Positions 21,637 through 32,430 of a stretch of 64,000 nt of DNA are shown in pieces (position 1 is the stretch's first letter; every line of letters starts with the position of its first letter). The notes below the pieces were generated by a model. The model saw only the letters and a list, made by a program, of their open reading frames with translations, had not been told where the DNA came from and did no database searches. The DNA is from Chrysaora quinquecirrha (taxonomy: Eukaryota > Cnidaria > Scyphozoa > Semaeostomeae > Pelagiidae): NCBI GenBank assembly GCA_014526335.1, contig JACTAT010000027.1, positions 3,399,231-3,463,230 of the forward strand, read 5' to 3'. The position numbers and the translations under genes were made by a program.

Positions 21637-21935
21637 CTGTTGAAGAAAAAGAAATATTGTAATTAAACAATACAGGCAAACTGACTGTAAACTTAAATGA
21701 TTTTTTTTATTCATAGGCACTTTATTACGTGCTATCACAATTTCTATATTGAGCCTAAGCCCCTAAGCCTCTCTTCAATTGAAAAATTAATAAGCATCCC
21801 CACTTCCTAGGTTCTCTAAATTTTGTTCAATACTTTATGTAATGTGAAGGTTAAAATAAAAAATTTCTTTTATCGATCATTTTGCAATGTCTGTAATGTT
21901 ATAACATCCCCGTCGACGAACATTTTTCTTCTTAA

Positions 21936-22270
21936 TACATGTTTTTTATTTTATAAGAAAGTACCAAAACTTTCTTGTGACTCAGTTTCTTAGCAAAAAT
22001 TTTGGAATGCAGTATTTCTAAGAATGCATATCTTAAGACACTGTATACATTGCACAAATACCAGGTTTTTCAAATAAAATAATCATTAGACTCGTTTAAT
22101 AGGAAGATGAACGACTGAACAGAAGAGCGAAAATAACATACAGAACATTAGGAGTGAAAGTATGAAACAAAACTTTCTTAAGTTTCAAGAATCCAGTATT
22201 TAACTTTCTTAAGTTTTTAAAATGTTGAGCACTACTTTCTTGCAAACCACTTTCTTGTAAAAAAAAGCTT
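21936..22270. mobile_element. MITE in a PARP intron, word ctttctt(g/a)
   Basis: Left end TACATGTTTTTTATTTTATAAG. Words actttcttaagttt and actttcttg recur, with ctttcttgtaaaaaaaagc at the right, where the outermost bases are lost. The related MITE end acgtgta at 22966-22972, next to the exon donor at 22984, belongs to another, unresolved copy. Confidence 0.6.
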
Positions 22271-22272
22271 TC

Positions 22273-22960
22273 ACAACGAAATGAACTCTAACATATTAAT
22301 GTGGCTTTTGAAATGAATCCTATTATTCTTAGTCTGTGATTTCTCGCTATGGAAAAAGTAGCTACTCTCGCATCGATGAATTTTGGGTCTCTTAAGTGAT
22401 TAATGAACAGCTTTATTTTCCAACTACAGACAGGGTTCTCTCTTTAAAAAGAAACTGGCTCAAAGGCTAACCTCAAAAATTTTATTACACATTTTGACTA
22501 AATCAACCATAGATATTTCAAATCAAGATGGGTCTAGTAAAATTTTGATCGAAAGTTAACTTTTCGGCATACATCATCAACATGCGAAAAATGTACTTTG
22601 AACCACTAAAAAACTTCGCCTAAACATTGTATGACCAAACTTATTGGATACATATTCTCTACAAAGCCAGAGCTTTCGAATGATGCAGATTGTTTATTAT
22701 TTGCCAAATTTTAAATTCGTAAATACGCTGTAATGATCATGTTAATTATGTTATTTTTTTTAATTGCTTCATGTTAATGTATTCTCAAGAAACTGGCCGG
22801 TCAGAGTACCAGCCTTAGTTGCATTAGCAGGGAACCCAAAACCATGACAAGTTATCTTATCGTTGGTTGAATTCGAATGAAGCTCCCTTCGGGAGAACAT
22901 CTTTAACATACATGCAGGGCCTCGGACTCTGATATTAAAATTATAAAAATTAGATTATAA
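22273..22960. other. PARP intron sequence, nothing recognised
   Basis: AT-rich intron between the exons at 21530 and 22985. A short open stretch on the minus strand (TNDKITCHGFGFPANATKAG) has no PARP match and no good splice pair, so it is not called. Confidence 0.4.
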
Positions 22961-22984
22961 AAAAAACGTGTAAAAAAAACTTAC

Positions 22985-23120
22985 AATGCTTCCCCGCATA
23001 GCTCCTATTGAAGCCAGACTCACAAATTTTTCGGGTGGAGTCTGGCCCCGTTCCATGGTATAAAAAGTTTCTCTCCCGACTCCCATGGCAAGAAGTGTTT
23101 TCCATGTTATTTTTCTTCAC
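22985..23120 (-). CDS. PARP gene, exon with the HGT motif
   Basis: After acceptor TTCTTAACAG the exon reads VKKNNMENTSCHGSRERN, FLYHGTGPDSTRKICES, GFNRSYAGKH and leaves in phase 1 (136 bp). YHGT carries the His of the catalytic triad, which binds NAD+; GFNRSYAG is the usual following motif of PARP10/14/15-like proteins. Entry phase 0 fits the previous exon. Confidence 0.96.
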
Positions 23121-23252
23121 CTGTTAAGAAAGGGCTCTTTACGAGACAATAATTCATAATGGCGCTATTCCACAGTTTTTCGAAAAATGATTTCAATTTT
23201 AAGAGTTTATCATTTTTGGTAACTGACTATGGTATAGGCTCTCCATACATAC

Positions 23253-23458
23253 CTTGTATGCTCTCCACAGCCCTGGGTTCTGGACCCTTTCTATCGCCAC
23301 AACAGAGGAAATTTTCCCCCGTGAACTGGCCATTACATGGTTTTTTATGTAATTGAACTCTTTTGAGTTACTTGCCAGTTCATCGAGGAAAAATTTCCTC
23401 TCAAGCCTGGGCCCAATTGTGGGCATCGGGGCCCAGTTCTCAGGTAAATCTTCTATTG
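23253..23458 (-). CDS. PARP gene, first exon of the catalytic domain
   Basis: Phase 1 in, phase 0 out (206 bp). Reads IEDLPENWAPMP, TIGPRLERKFFLDELASN, SKEFNYIKNHVMASSRGK, then ISSVVAIERVQNPGLWRAYK. The (V)xxIERVQNPxLWxxY motif marks the beginning of PARP catalytic domains, especially the PARP10/14/15 and TIPARP groups. Acceptor CTTCATTTAG, donor AAG|GTATGT. Entry phase 1 is that of all 61 microexons upstream. Confidence 0.96.
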
Positions 23459-23469
23459 CTAAATGAAGA

Positions 23470-24130
23470 AAAAGGAAAAGTTTAGTCAAATAATGATGCT
23501 CCAGATTGAAATTGAGGCACGATTTGAGAAAAAGATAAGCCGAATAAGAATTATTTTCTTTTAATAAGCAACTGGTGAATAAGCAACTATGACTGCAATA
23601 TTGTTAAGCTTTTTGGTTGAGATAGCTTTCTTTATAAAACTTATGCTATAGCAAACTTTTCAATTACATTGAAAAGCAAGAAAAGAGCCAAAATAAGCGT
23701 TTTTAAGGAGTAACAGTCATTCTGCCAACTGAAATACGTAACAAAATTATGATGATGCATAATAGAATTTAATACATATGGTTTAGTAAACAATTGGTGA
23801 GTAAGCAACTAGGGCTGATATTTTGTCAAATTTCAACAATTTCGTGCAATAGGAGTTTAACGTGAAGTAAGTATCATGTTTTCAGCAGTCAAAAGATGGA
23901 CATTTTCAAAATTGACGAAATTTTGTCAGTGGGTTGATATTTATACGCTGTAGACGCAGCAACAACTCTGGTTCATTTTGGAGGGAAAACGATGTGCCCT
24001 CTTTCTTTGATAAGCGCATTAGAAAGTCCCCATTGCTACAAAGCTGGGGGTGAGGTGCTGGATGGGAAATGCAGTCAAGGTTGATTGTTGGCCGGAATGA
24101 CTTGGGTTTTCAGAGCACATTTTAGAGAAC
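23470..24130. other. PARP intron, nothing recognised
   Basis: AT-rich intron. The short phrase (ga)ataagcaact recurs near 23565, 23580 and 23805. No element resolved. Confidence 0.35.
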
Positions 24131-24131
24131 T

Positions 24132-25239
24132 CATATATGTAACGTGTGGGTTCTTTGGATAGCGTGAAGGGAAGCACAGAACACGCTTAGGCCCTAAGGC
24201 CTAAGCTAAGAAATGACTTCAACTTTTGTAACTCTAAGACTATGTGGTTTATTCCAGATCAAGACGAAGACTAAAACTAAATTATGATTACACACAAATA
24301 TATAACACTGACTAATTAGACAACACTGCGATACATCACACAACACGTTGACAACAAAGACAAAAGAACACACATTTCCCGGAAAGGGAGTTACTTACAC
24401 TAACACGAGAACTGCACGCACACAACTAGACATCACGACAATTTACAGATACGAAAGTAAAAACGAAATAAATGAATGAACTCAAATACGAAAATAATTA
24501 ATAACACAGATACATTACACTCTCCCCTCCGTTACAAGAACAAGATTGAACACAATGTAGGGCTGAATTGTCCGCGAAGTCCAACGAAGATAAAATAAAA
24601 ATAAAAATGTCCAAAGTGTCTTGTGAAGGCTCAAAGGCCGAATTGGCGGGTGAAGGAAGTGCCTTCAACGACACCCGGAGTTCCATTCTGCACGAAACAT
24701 CTTTGGAAATTAAAGTTCATAAATTTGATTCAAAATACAAGGCACCCTCTCTGGTCCTTCTCACGGCCATCCATCGGCTCACCAAAATCCAAAAAATCAC
24801 ATCATCTTCGGCCTCGCGGCATTTCAGTGGGTGTGTCAGGTTCCAACATCGGGTCTCCTGTAAGTTCAGTGTAATCGAATCAACCAATCAGCAAAATAAG
24901 AACAATGTTCACTTAAATTAAGTCCAGTAGGTCATGTTCAGCGAAAAACAGCTCCAGCTAAATAACACGTTAGAATAAACCAAAGAACAAATTTATCACC
25001 ATGCCACCTCCATTTCAGTTTTCGGTCCACAGCTTTCGCTCTTTGAAACGTAGCACAACCAGGGACACAACCATGCACCATCCAGAATCCATAGAATCCG
25101 CGATAAATCTTAAATCTATATAATTTTTCTCAAGAAAGCGACTCCCTTCCCTTCAACGCTATCCCGCTCCTGTCACCAATTTGTAACGTGTGGGTTCTTT
25201 GGATAGCGTGAAGGGAAGCACAGAACACGCTTACATATA
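24132..25239 (-). mobile_element. TRIM-like LTR element, ~1.1 kb, with 6-bp TSD
   Basis: Direct repeats 24138-24189 and 25182-25233 (TGTAACGTGTGGG...CACGCTTA, 52 bp, identical by eye) are flanked by catata at 24132-24137 and 25234-25239. On the minus strand the 5' LTR is followed after two bases by TTGGTGACAGGAGCGGGAT, shaped like a primer binding site. The inside has no gag/pol; an open frame near 24568-24921 (plus) has no motif. Very short LTRs with a non-coding centre fit a terminal-repeat retrotransposon in miniature. Confidence 0.75.
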
Positions 25240-25655
25240 GACCATTTCAACAAAAGGGCCTCGTTTTAAAAAAAAATTGAAAATTAAGTCATAGAGACAT
25301 TTTGACTTCATACTCGAATTCAGTAATTTCTTTTTAGTGTTGAGGCAAATTTTTATGCTTCTAGTACTTTAGATATTGATTTTATAGGTGTTAAAAGTTT
25401 GAAATTTTATAAAGGATTTGACCGTGAAAAATCGCTGGGGGTGAAATTTTACACCCTCAATCATTTTACACGGTCAAATCCCTAATAAATTTTCAAACTT
25501 TTAATCGCTATAGAATCAACATCGTGAGGACTAGAAGCGTAAAAATTTGCCTTAACTTTAAAAAGAAGGGGCTGAATTCGAATCTGAAGTCGAAATTTTT
25601 CTATGACCTAATTTTCAACTTTTTTGAAAACGAGGCCCTTGGTTGAAATGGTCTA
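25238..25655. mobile_element. MITE, TAGACCATTTCAAC termini
   Basis: Ends TAGACCATTTCAACAAAAGG / TTGGTTGAAATGGTCTA, followed inward by gcctcgtttt / aaaacgaggc. A central palindrome (ggatttgaccgtg..cacggtcaaatcc) surrounds tgggggtga/tttacaccct. The TRIM element above is inserted exactly at its left terminus. Confidence 0.8.
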
Positions 25656-25883
25656 TTAAGCACCTTCTTTTTTGTGTTTAGGCAAATAGTCCTAAACTTC
25701 TAGTCCTTATGATGTTGATCCTATAGCGATTGAAAGTCTGAAAATTCATGAGGGATTTGACCATAAGGATTAAGGGTGTAAAATTTCACCCCCAGCGATT
25801 TTTCACGGTCTAATCCTTTATAGAATTTCAAACTTTTAACACCTATAAAATCAATATCTTAAGAACTTAGCTGAAATGGTCTA
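25656..25883. mobile_element. Second, partial copy of the same MITE
   Basis: Continues directly from the previous copy with the same inner sequence in opposite order and ends gctgaaatggtcta. Half-element abutting the first. Confidence 0.6.
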
Positions 25884-26313
25884 TTATGATAAATAAAATT
25901 TTGTGTCACCGAGCTATGGCATGAACGGCTTCAGCTTTTCAAGTGCTTTCTTTGATAAGGTTGAATGGCTGACTTAGTCTTTAAGATTGCTTCGTATTCG
26001 GGGAAAACATAGTTTTAGTGAATGTGAAAGCTTTAGACGAACTATTTGAAAACTCAAGCTTCCAGCGGTCAACAATGAAACAAGAAGGAGCATAGGATTT
26101 AGCCGTCTATCGTATCTAGCTATAGGACTACAACGAGCAACTTCAAGCAAAGAATAGACTCCTTAATTTGAAATGCTGGATCAGAACATTTGCCCTGAGA
26201 TAAGGCTATATATTCCTTTTGTTTCAACATCTTTGTTATGTACTCTTTGTTTAAACATTTTATATCATGATCTTGTACAGTAGTGTTAAATGGACTTGTT
26301 TCTTGAAGTATGT

Positions 26314-26757
26314 TACCGTAAATCGCCGAATAAGCCCCCACCTCTGAATAAGCCCCCTCCCCCCGAATAAGCTCTAACCTAAGAACTAATCTTTGCAAAA
26401 ATGCCCCCACCTCACCTTGGCTATGCCCCTACTCGACTAAGCCCCTATACGGAACTATTCAAAGACCTTATAAATTTCCTTCTGCCTATAATGCATATTT
26501 TATTAATTAGAATATAGAAAAAGCTAGTGCTGAAAGGTTTTACTATGAATTAAACCCATAATCATCCATTGGCTTTTGGCAAACAGCTGATTTTCATTAA
26601 GTAATACACATAAGATATTCCTTTTCTCTCTTATACTCTGTCAACAACATACTGGAACTAGTAAATTTTGAAAAAAACCCTCTTCTCGAATAAGCCCCCA
26701 CCAAAAAATTTGTTTTTTGTGAATAAGCCTCCGTGGGCTTATTCGAGGATTTACGGT
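26314..26757. mobile_element. MITE with repeated word gaataagcccc
   Basis: Ends taccgtaaatcgccgaataa / ttattcgaggatttacggt. The word (c)gaataagcccccacc occurs at least five times inside in both orientations. Confidence 0.7.
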
Positions 26758-26865
26758 GTTGTCGAAAATTTTGGGGACAGAGTCCCCTCCAAGTAAAACA
26801 GTCTTCTTATAGTCAGTTTCTTTAAAAAAAAACGAGTGTACATAGATTGACATTGTTAATGATAC

Positions 26866-26889
26866 CTTTTTTCTTCAATCCTGAATAAG
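26866..26889 (-). CDS. Microexon, 24 bp (T)YSGLKKK
   Basis: Acceptor TTAACCCATAG, donor AAAG|GTATCA; phase 1 in and out. Last microexon before the PARP domain. Confidence 0.75.
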
Positions 26890-26960
26890 CTATGGGTTAA
26901 AAATAAGATATTGCTGTTAAATACTGAAAAATTAAGGAGTTAAATTATCATCGTTTCGAA

Positions 26961-27374
26961 TACACGTTTTTTTATAAGGAACCTATCTCGAGGCCTAGTT
27001 CTTAAAGTTCCTTATTTTTCGACCTCTTTTGAGACGATTGTAGTTCCAAAAGTTCTTTAACAGTTCCTTGATTTTAACTGCACATACAGTTTAATGACTA
27101 CTGTACAGAGTATGTACAGAGATATTTGCATGTAAGCAAAGCTCAAAACTACTCAAGGAAACATTTGATACATGCGCAAAGTACAATTTATGTGATTTTC
27201 GACTGCAAATGAATGGAACGGGCTCTCTAATTCTTGATTGTATGCAGTGATAAAAATATTCAACAATGAAAAGTTCCTTGGTGATTATCTCTTTAGTAAT
27301 ATAAGTTCTTTAAATTTTCGGGCCTTCTACATGTAGGTTCCTTATAAAGTGGTTCCTTTTAAAAAAAGTGTGTA
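26961..27374. mobile_element. TA-flanked MITE, word gttcctta
   Basis: Ends TACACGTTTTTTTATAAGGAAC / GTTCCTTTTAAAAAAAGTGTGTA; inner gttcctta words. Same family as 19868 and 30844. Confidence 0.75.
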
Positions 27375-27427
27375 ACGTTGTGCAAGTGGAAAGGGTTTAA
27401 TATTGATCTGTAAATTATATACAAAAC

Positions 27428-28574
27428 TTCAAAATTGCGATGAACAGCGGGAAACATTTTTGAGAAGCTTTTTTCGTCTGACGACACTCCTCAGAGTATG
27501 AACGTCAGAGACGGACTGAAACAGTTTATATGTTGCCCTATTATATGTTTCGCTCGAGCTGACCTATTATAGTACAATTAAGCATATAAAGTAGTGTACG
27601 AGTTAATATTTTGTATTATTTTGGGTCCATATTTTCAGGAATTTGCTATAGATATGAGTAGGTATTTTGTTGCTCGGGTGGCACGTCCTTAACACCCCCC
27701 CCCCCCGGTTACGTAGGTCGTACTTCCGAGAGATTAAGATTAAGGATATGATCAAACGTCATGTTTGTTCGCCAACACAACTTTCGGCAAAGGGAGCAAT
27801 AACTCCGCAACTCTAGGCAACAACCCGCTGTTACGCATGATTCTACAACAACACGGAAAACATTTACCCAGAGGCGCAAATCCAAAAAATTATTGGGGGG
27901 TGTCATGAAGTGGGACCGAAGGGTATTGATCTTTGTGTGCGGAAAAGCACACCCACCTATGGGGGGTTCGGGGGCATGCTCCCCCGGAAAATTTTGAAAA
28001 ATTGGGTTGCTAGAATCGCTCTGGTGACCATTTCAGGACTCTTAATGTAATTTTTGTGCAGCCCAGCTGTTGAAGAAAACTCAAGAAACAACAAGTTTTG
28101 TCAAAATTTATGTCGATGTTGTCGCCTGGCGCCCGGAATTGTCCAGAAACATAAAAAATAAGGCCAGACATGGCTGACACAACTTGTCTTTGTTGTAGAG
28201 CTAGGGTGTCACACCCCCCACACCCCCCTCATTTGCGCCCCTGCATTTACCAGAAACCTAGGGTGCGCGAACAATTACAGCCAGGATTGTTTTCAAATAA
28301 GCGGCAGGGTTAGATTCTTGTTCCATTTTAGTGTTTAATAATCTGTCTACATCAAAACCAAAAGGCCGGTTCTGTGCTGGCAGAAATTTTCCTATTGGTC
28401 ATCCCGCTGAATCCCCCAATTTGATTGGTGTTTAAAACACAATACCGATTTCGGCTTCTGTTTCTGATGGTGCATTTCAAGCCAAATCTGTTTATAAATT
28501 TTGCCTTAGTTTGTTGCTGAAAAAGCTTTCAAGTATGCCTGAAAATGTTTCTATTACCCATCGAAATTTTGAAA
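27428..28574. mobile_element. Foldback element with TIR cattttcgggcatac, host of a nested hAT MITE
   Basis: Left end aaaattgcgatgaacagcgg gaaacattttt..agcttttttcgtctg; right end complement ..aaaagctttcaagtatgcct gaaaatgtttc..atcgaaatttt. The interior (about 27700-28400) matches, in reverse orientation, 39690-40050 in the element at 39553. It is broken by the MITE at 27869-28243; the 39553 copy shows the uninterrupted site. Confidence 0.75.
27869..28243. mobile_element. hAT-type MITE, 375 bp, 8-bp TSD
   Basis: Ends CAGAGGCGCAAAT / ATTTGCGCCCCTG. The TSD is catttacc at 27861-27868 and 28244-28251. C-rich subterminal blocks (gggggtgtc / cacacccccc). The 8-bp TSD and CAG..CTG ends are typical of hAT. 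Confidence 0.9.
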
Positions 28575-28587
28575 TTTATACACTTAC

Positions 28588-28608
28588 TCTTTATGATTTT
28601 CGGACGTT
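28588..28608 (-). CDS. Microexon, 21 bp (E)RPKIIK
   Basis: Acceptor CTTATTTTACAG, donor AAGA|GTAAGTG; phase 1. It belongs to the RP-x-I exon family with 39273 and 41365. The foldback element ends within about 15 nt of its donor. Confidence 0.8.
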
Positions 28609-28657
28609 CTGTAAAATAAGAAACAAATGAGAGACGTAGATTTTAACAGTGATACGT

Positions 28658-28946
28658 TAGGCCCTGGCCAAACCGGGCCAAACGATCAAACATTGTTGGT
28701 CCAGCATTTTTAATTTGCTTTACAACAAATATTTGACTGTTTGGCCACGTCCAAAAGCATTAATGTCCAATCGCGAACGTCTTATTGTGAAGAAATGTTG
28801 CTAGGTGCCGAAATTTTGCAAATTGTTGAAGCATGAAACTTTTTGTTGAATAAGTTTTGGACGTAGCCAAACGGTCAAACATTTTGCTTGATAAGCAAAT
28901 CTTAAATGTTGGACCAACAATGTTTGATCGTTTGGCCAGGGCCTTA
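28658..28946. mobile_element. MITE, ends ttaggccctggccaaac
   Basis: Inverted ends ttaggccctggccaaac / gtttggccagggccttaa, then aacgatcaaacattgttggt / accaacaatgtttgatcgtt. tttggcc recurs inside. Confidence 0.8.
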
Positions 28947-29028
28947 ACAAGGTAAATAATGTTAAGCAAAGAAAATTCAGGTATATTTTTTTAAATTCAA
29001 AACTTACTTTTTATTATCATTATCTACT

Positions 29029-29394
29029 TACACATGGGAGCCTATAGGAATCTTTGGTTTGAGAGGGGGCGGGAGTTTCTTAAATTTTCAACAAAACGAG
29101 GCTGAAAGTTCCTATACTGTTCCTTTTCGTGAGATATGTTAGAATTCTAATTTTTACAAAAAAATTCTTATAAACTTGCTTCATTTTCTACATTTTGTTA
29201 TGAATGGTGTCGTTTGGGGAAGAACGATGAGGGAAATGTTGTTATTTTGTTATTTATTCGTACAAACTGTCTTGTTCATGAAAAAAGTGATTCTTAGTAT
29301 TCATTCTAGCCTTGAAATTTAAATTTCCTTCATTTTTCCTTCCTTTCCTTATAAAGGTGTTCCTTATACAAAACAAAAACACATACAAAAAAAT
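29029..29394. mobile_element. TA-flanked MITE, word gttcctta (diverged)
   Basis: Start TACACATGGGAGCCTATAGG; right part ccttataaaggtgttcctta then tacaaaacaaaaacacat. Internal match to 19868-20240 (aaaacgaggctgaaagttcc). Confidence 0.65.
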
Positions 29395-29420
29395 CTTGCT
29401 TATATTAACATAAATTTTAC

Positions 29421-29465
29421 CTTCTTCTTTGCCTTCGTCTAACGCCAATGAAAACAGGTCTTTTC
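29421..29465 (-). CDS. Microexon, 45 bp (G)KDLFSLALDEGKEE
   Basis: Acceptor GCAACCTCAAG, donor GAAG|GTAAAA; phase 1. An alternative acceptor 6 nt downstream would give 39 bp in the same frame. Confidence 0.75.
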
Positions 29466-30013
29466 CTTGAGGTTGCAAATAGAAGACATGAATATCAAAT
29501 TATGGCTTTTAAACAGTGTAGATTTCTAGAGGAGACTCGGGGCGGAGCCCCCCTTTATGAGGTAACGAAGATTTAACTTTTAATGCAGAAAAGCTTCCTG
29601 TTTGGTTGAAAGAATTCAGTCTGCTGTATTCTTGAATAGTTGGTTTTTTGATGTAGTTTGATTTTCTTAGTGATCGCTTCACTTAAATCGTACGCCGCGT
29701 GTACTGTTGTTTCAGAGCCAAACTGCTCTTGTTTAAGTAAGTTCAATAAGTTTAAAGTTCAGCTAGTTTAGTTATCAAGATTTGTGTATCCAAGAAGAAA
29801 TATCATTATCAAAGTCTGGATTTCTCTGCCTCTGCCTGCCAGCGCAAAGAAAAGAAAGACAAGATAAAAGGTCGTAAACATGACTTATTGCAGAGATTTT
29901 GGCACAAATGTTTTATCTATTTATGTTTTTGGAGCATGAAATTTGGCACATCATTAGCAGGAATAAAAGTTTTGCTGACATTACTTTATAATGCTTCACT
30001 TTTTGAATAACAT

Positions 30014-30330
30014 TGCACTCTTTTCTTATAATAACACAAGCTTGGATTTCATCCGGATTTTTAGAACAAACCAATAAAATATGAGGCTAGCCTTTTCATA
30101 AGCTCTTAGAATACCGTCTTAATATGAAAAATAAGACAGCCAGAATGAATGTAAAAGCGAATAAAGAAATAGATAAGCACACTGCATATTTACACAACTA
30201 GTACCACTGCAGACATTTACTAAAAATGATTCTACTTAACTATCCGAGGAGTTATGGTTATAACATGGCAAAAGCCTACAGTAAGAACAGCCAGCCTCGA
30301 TATAAATTTCCCTAATTGTTAAAAAAATGT
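30014..30330. mobile_element. Decayed MITE related to the one in the 1.38-kb satellite
   Basis: cactcttttcttataataac at the left and gtaagaacagccagcctcga at the right parallel the termini and inner words of 49566-49923. Confidence 0.4.
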
Positions 30331-30756
30331 GCAAGAAGAAACAAAATCATTGGCACAATATTTTTTAGTGAACACAAAGAACATTATATGCACTTCGAAA
30401 AAACACACAAATTCTACATACTATAAGCACAAACTAAGCTGTACAACATCTCAGTACGAATGAATCTGCATTGAGTGTGTGCAAATGCTTTACTTATCAA
30501 TGAAATTTGTTACAGCACTTTTTTGTAAGACGTAATGTGCCAACTCACTCACCCTGTTAGCGACAAAATTTGCTATTTACATTATTATCATGATAAAATT
30601 CAATTTGCCTTGAAGCTACCGTTCCTTGTTAACAAAAATGTTTCTAAAGCTGGTTGCTCTTTCATCAGATAACGATATGCTAAAAACTAAAATGCATCAT
30701 TTCGAATTACAATGTTGCACAAATACGAGATATTAATATTGTTTAATAAATCATAC

Positions 30757-30780
30757 CTTGTGTTTTATAATCTTTTGCTG
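30757..30780 (-). CDS. Microexon, 24 bp (A)AKDYKTQ
   Basis: Acceptor GCAACCTATAG, donor CAAG|GTATGA; phase 1. Diverged member of the ATDYKTQ family. Confidence 0.85.
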
Positions 30781-30843
30781 CTATAGGTTGCAAAAAATAA
30801 GATATAAAGGTCAATTAATGAAAGACAATGATACATAAGGAAT

Positions 30844-31261
30844 TACACGCTTTTTTTGCTTTTTTTTAATAAAGAACCACTTTATAAGGAACCTACATGT
30901 AGAAGGCCCAAAAATTTAAAGAACTTATACTACTAAAGAGAAAATCATTAAGGAACTTTTGAATGTTTAATACTTTTATCACTGCAAAAAATCAAGAATT
31001 AGAAAGCCGGTTCCGTTCATTTGCAGTCGAAAATCACATAAATTGTACGTTAAGCATGCATCCAATGTTTCTTCGAGTAGTCTCGAGCTTTGCTCACATG
31101 CAAATGTCTCTCTGTTATTGTTAAGACCAATGTATGTGCAGTTAATATTAAGGAGCCATTAGGGAACTTTTGGAACTACAATTGCCTCAAAAGAAGCCCA
31201 AAAATAAGGAACTTTAAGAACTAGGCCTCGAGGTAGGTTCCTTATAAAAAAAATGCGTGTA
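30844..31261. mobile_element. TA-flanked MITE, word gttcctta
   Basis: Ends TACACGCTTTTTTTG / AAAAAAAATGCGTGTA. Inside it is close to 26961-27374 in opposite orientation. Confidence 0.75.
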
Positions 31262-31497
31262 TAATCATCATCATTTCAGAAAAACTTTGTGCAAATGAAA
31301 AAAATTTAATATTGTTTCACAAACTTTACATTTAATCCTATTAATGGCTGGTTGTTCAGTAAGCAATTTAACAATGATGTTGCGAATTGCAAACTAGCTT
31401 TTATTGTTAAATAGTCAAGCATAGAGAAATTTAGGAATAATCATTTGAAAATAACGTTTATAAAAGCAACATCTTAATATTGTTTAATAAATCATAC

Positions 31498-31521
31498 CTT
31501 CTTTTTTGCGATCTTCAGACA
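31498..31521 (-). CDS. Microexon, 24 bp (V)SEDRKKE
   Basis: Acceptor CAACCCATAG, donor GAAG|GTATGA; phase 1. Member of the SE/SKDRKKE family (eight copies). Confidence 0.85.
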
Positions 31522-31823
31522 CTATGGGTTGAAAAAATTTAAGATATTAAGATCGATCAATGTAAGACATTAATAATTAAAGAATTATAATAATCATTGT
31601 TTCGAAAAAACGTTGTGCAAATGAGAGAATTGAATATTGTTTCACGATTTTTTTTTTGTAATTCTATTAATGGCTGGTTGCTCAGTAAGCAATTTAACAA
31701 TGATGTTGCGAATTGCAAACTAGCTTTTATTGTTAAATAGTCAAGCATAGAGAAATTTAGGAATAATCATTTGAAAATAACGTTTATAAAAGCAACATCT
31801 TAATATTGTTTAATAAATCATAC

Positions 31824-31847
31824 CTTCTTTTTTGCGATCTTCAGACA
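31824..31847 (-). CDS. Microexon, 24 bp (V)SEDRKKE
   Basis: Second family copy, 326 bp from the previous one. Acceptor CTACCCATAG. Confidence 0.85.
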
Positions 31848-31977
31848 CTATGGGTAGAAAAAATTTAAGATATTAAGATCGATCAATGTAAGACATTAAT
31901 AATTAAAGAATTATAGTAATCATTTGGAAACAACGTTATGCAAAAGCAACATATTAATATCGTTTAATGAATCATAC

Positions 31978-32001
31978 CTTGTGTTTTATAATCTGTTGCT
32001 G
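31978..32001 (-). CDS. Microexon, 24 bp (A)ATDYKTQ
   Basis: Acceptor CAACATATAG, donor CAAG|GTATGA; phase 1. The intron to the previous family exon is only 130 nt. Confidence 0.85.
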
Positions 32002-32397
32002 CTATATGTTGCAAAATAATAAGATATAAACGTCGATTAATGTAAAGCAATGATGCATAAGGAATTATAATAGTCATTATTTCGAAATAACGTTGTGCAA
32101 ATGTAAAATTTTAATACTTTTCACAAATTTTATATTTGTTTATATTCATGGCTGGTTGGTTGCTCAGTAAATTACGCATTTAACAATGATTTATAAAAAA
32201 TTTAAATAATCGTCATTCTAAATCATATTTTGAAAATGCAAGCAGTTTATATTCATTTTTGCAATTGCACAGGCGCAATTATACACAAGTTAAACAAACG
32301 AGTGCTTATCTAATATTTTTGAAAGCTTAAATTATTACCATTATCTTCTTGTATCGTGCTACTGTTATTTAGGTAAATATTAAATCTTAAATTTTAC

Positions 32398-32430
32398 CTT
32401 CTTCTTCAGCGTCTTCAAAACCCCATGGAT
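32398..32430 (-). CDS. Microexon, 33 bp (D)PWGFEDAEEE
   Basis: Acceptor TCCTTTACAG, donor GAAG|GTAAAA; phase 1. Acidic; one copy per macro-unit. Confidence 0.88.

Noticed and set aside
22780..22920. Extra PARP exon reading TNDKITCHGFGFPANATK
   Set aside because: No match to the PARP fold, and the exons at 22985 and 21530 already join in phase with continuous PARP homology.
24568..24921. Coding gene inside the TRIM-like element
   Set aside because: Two overlapping frames of similar length, neither with gag, protease or reverse-transcriptase motifs.
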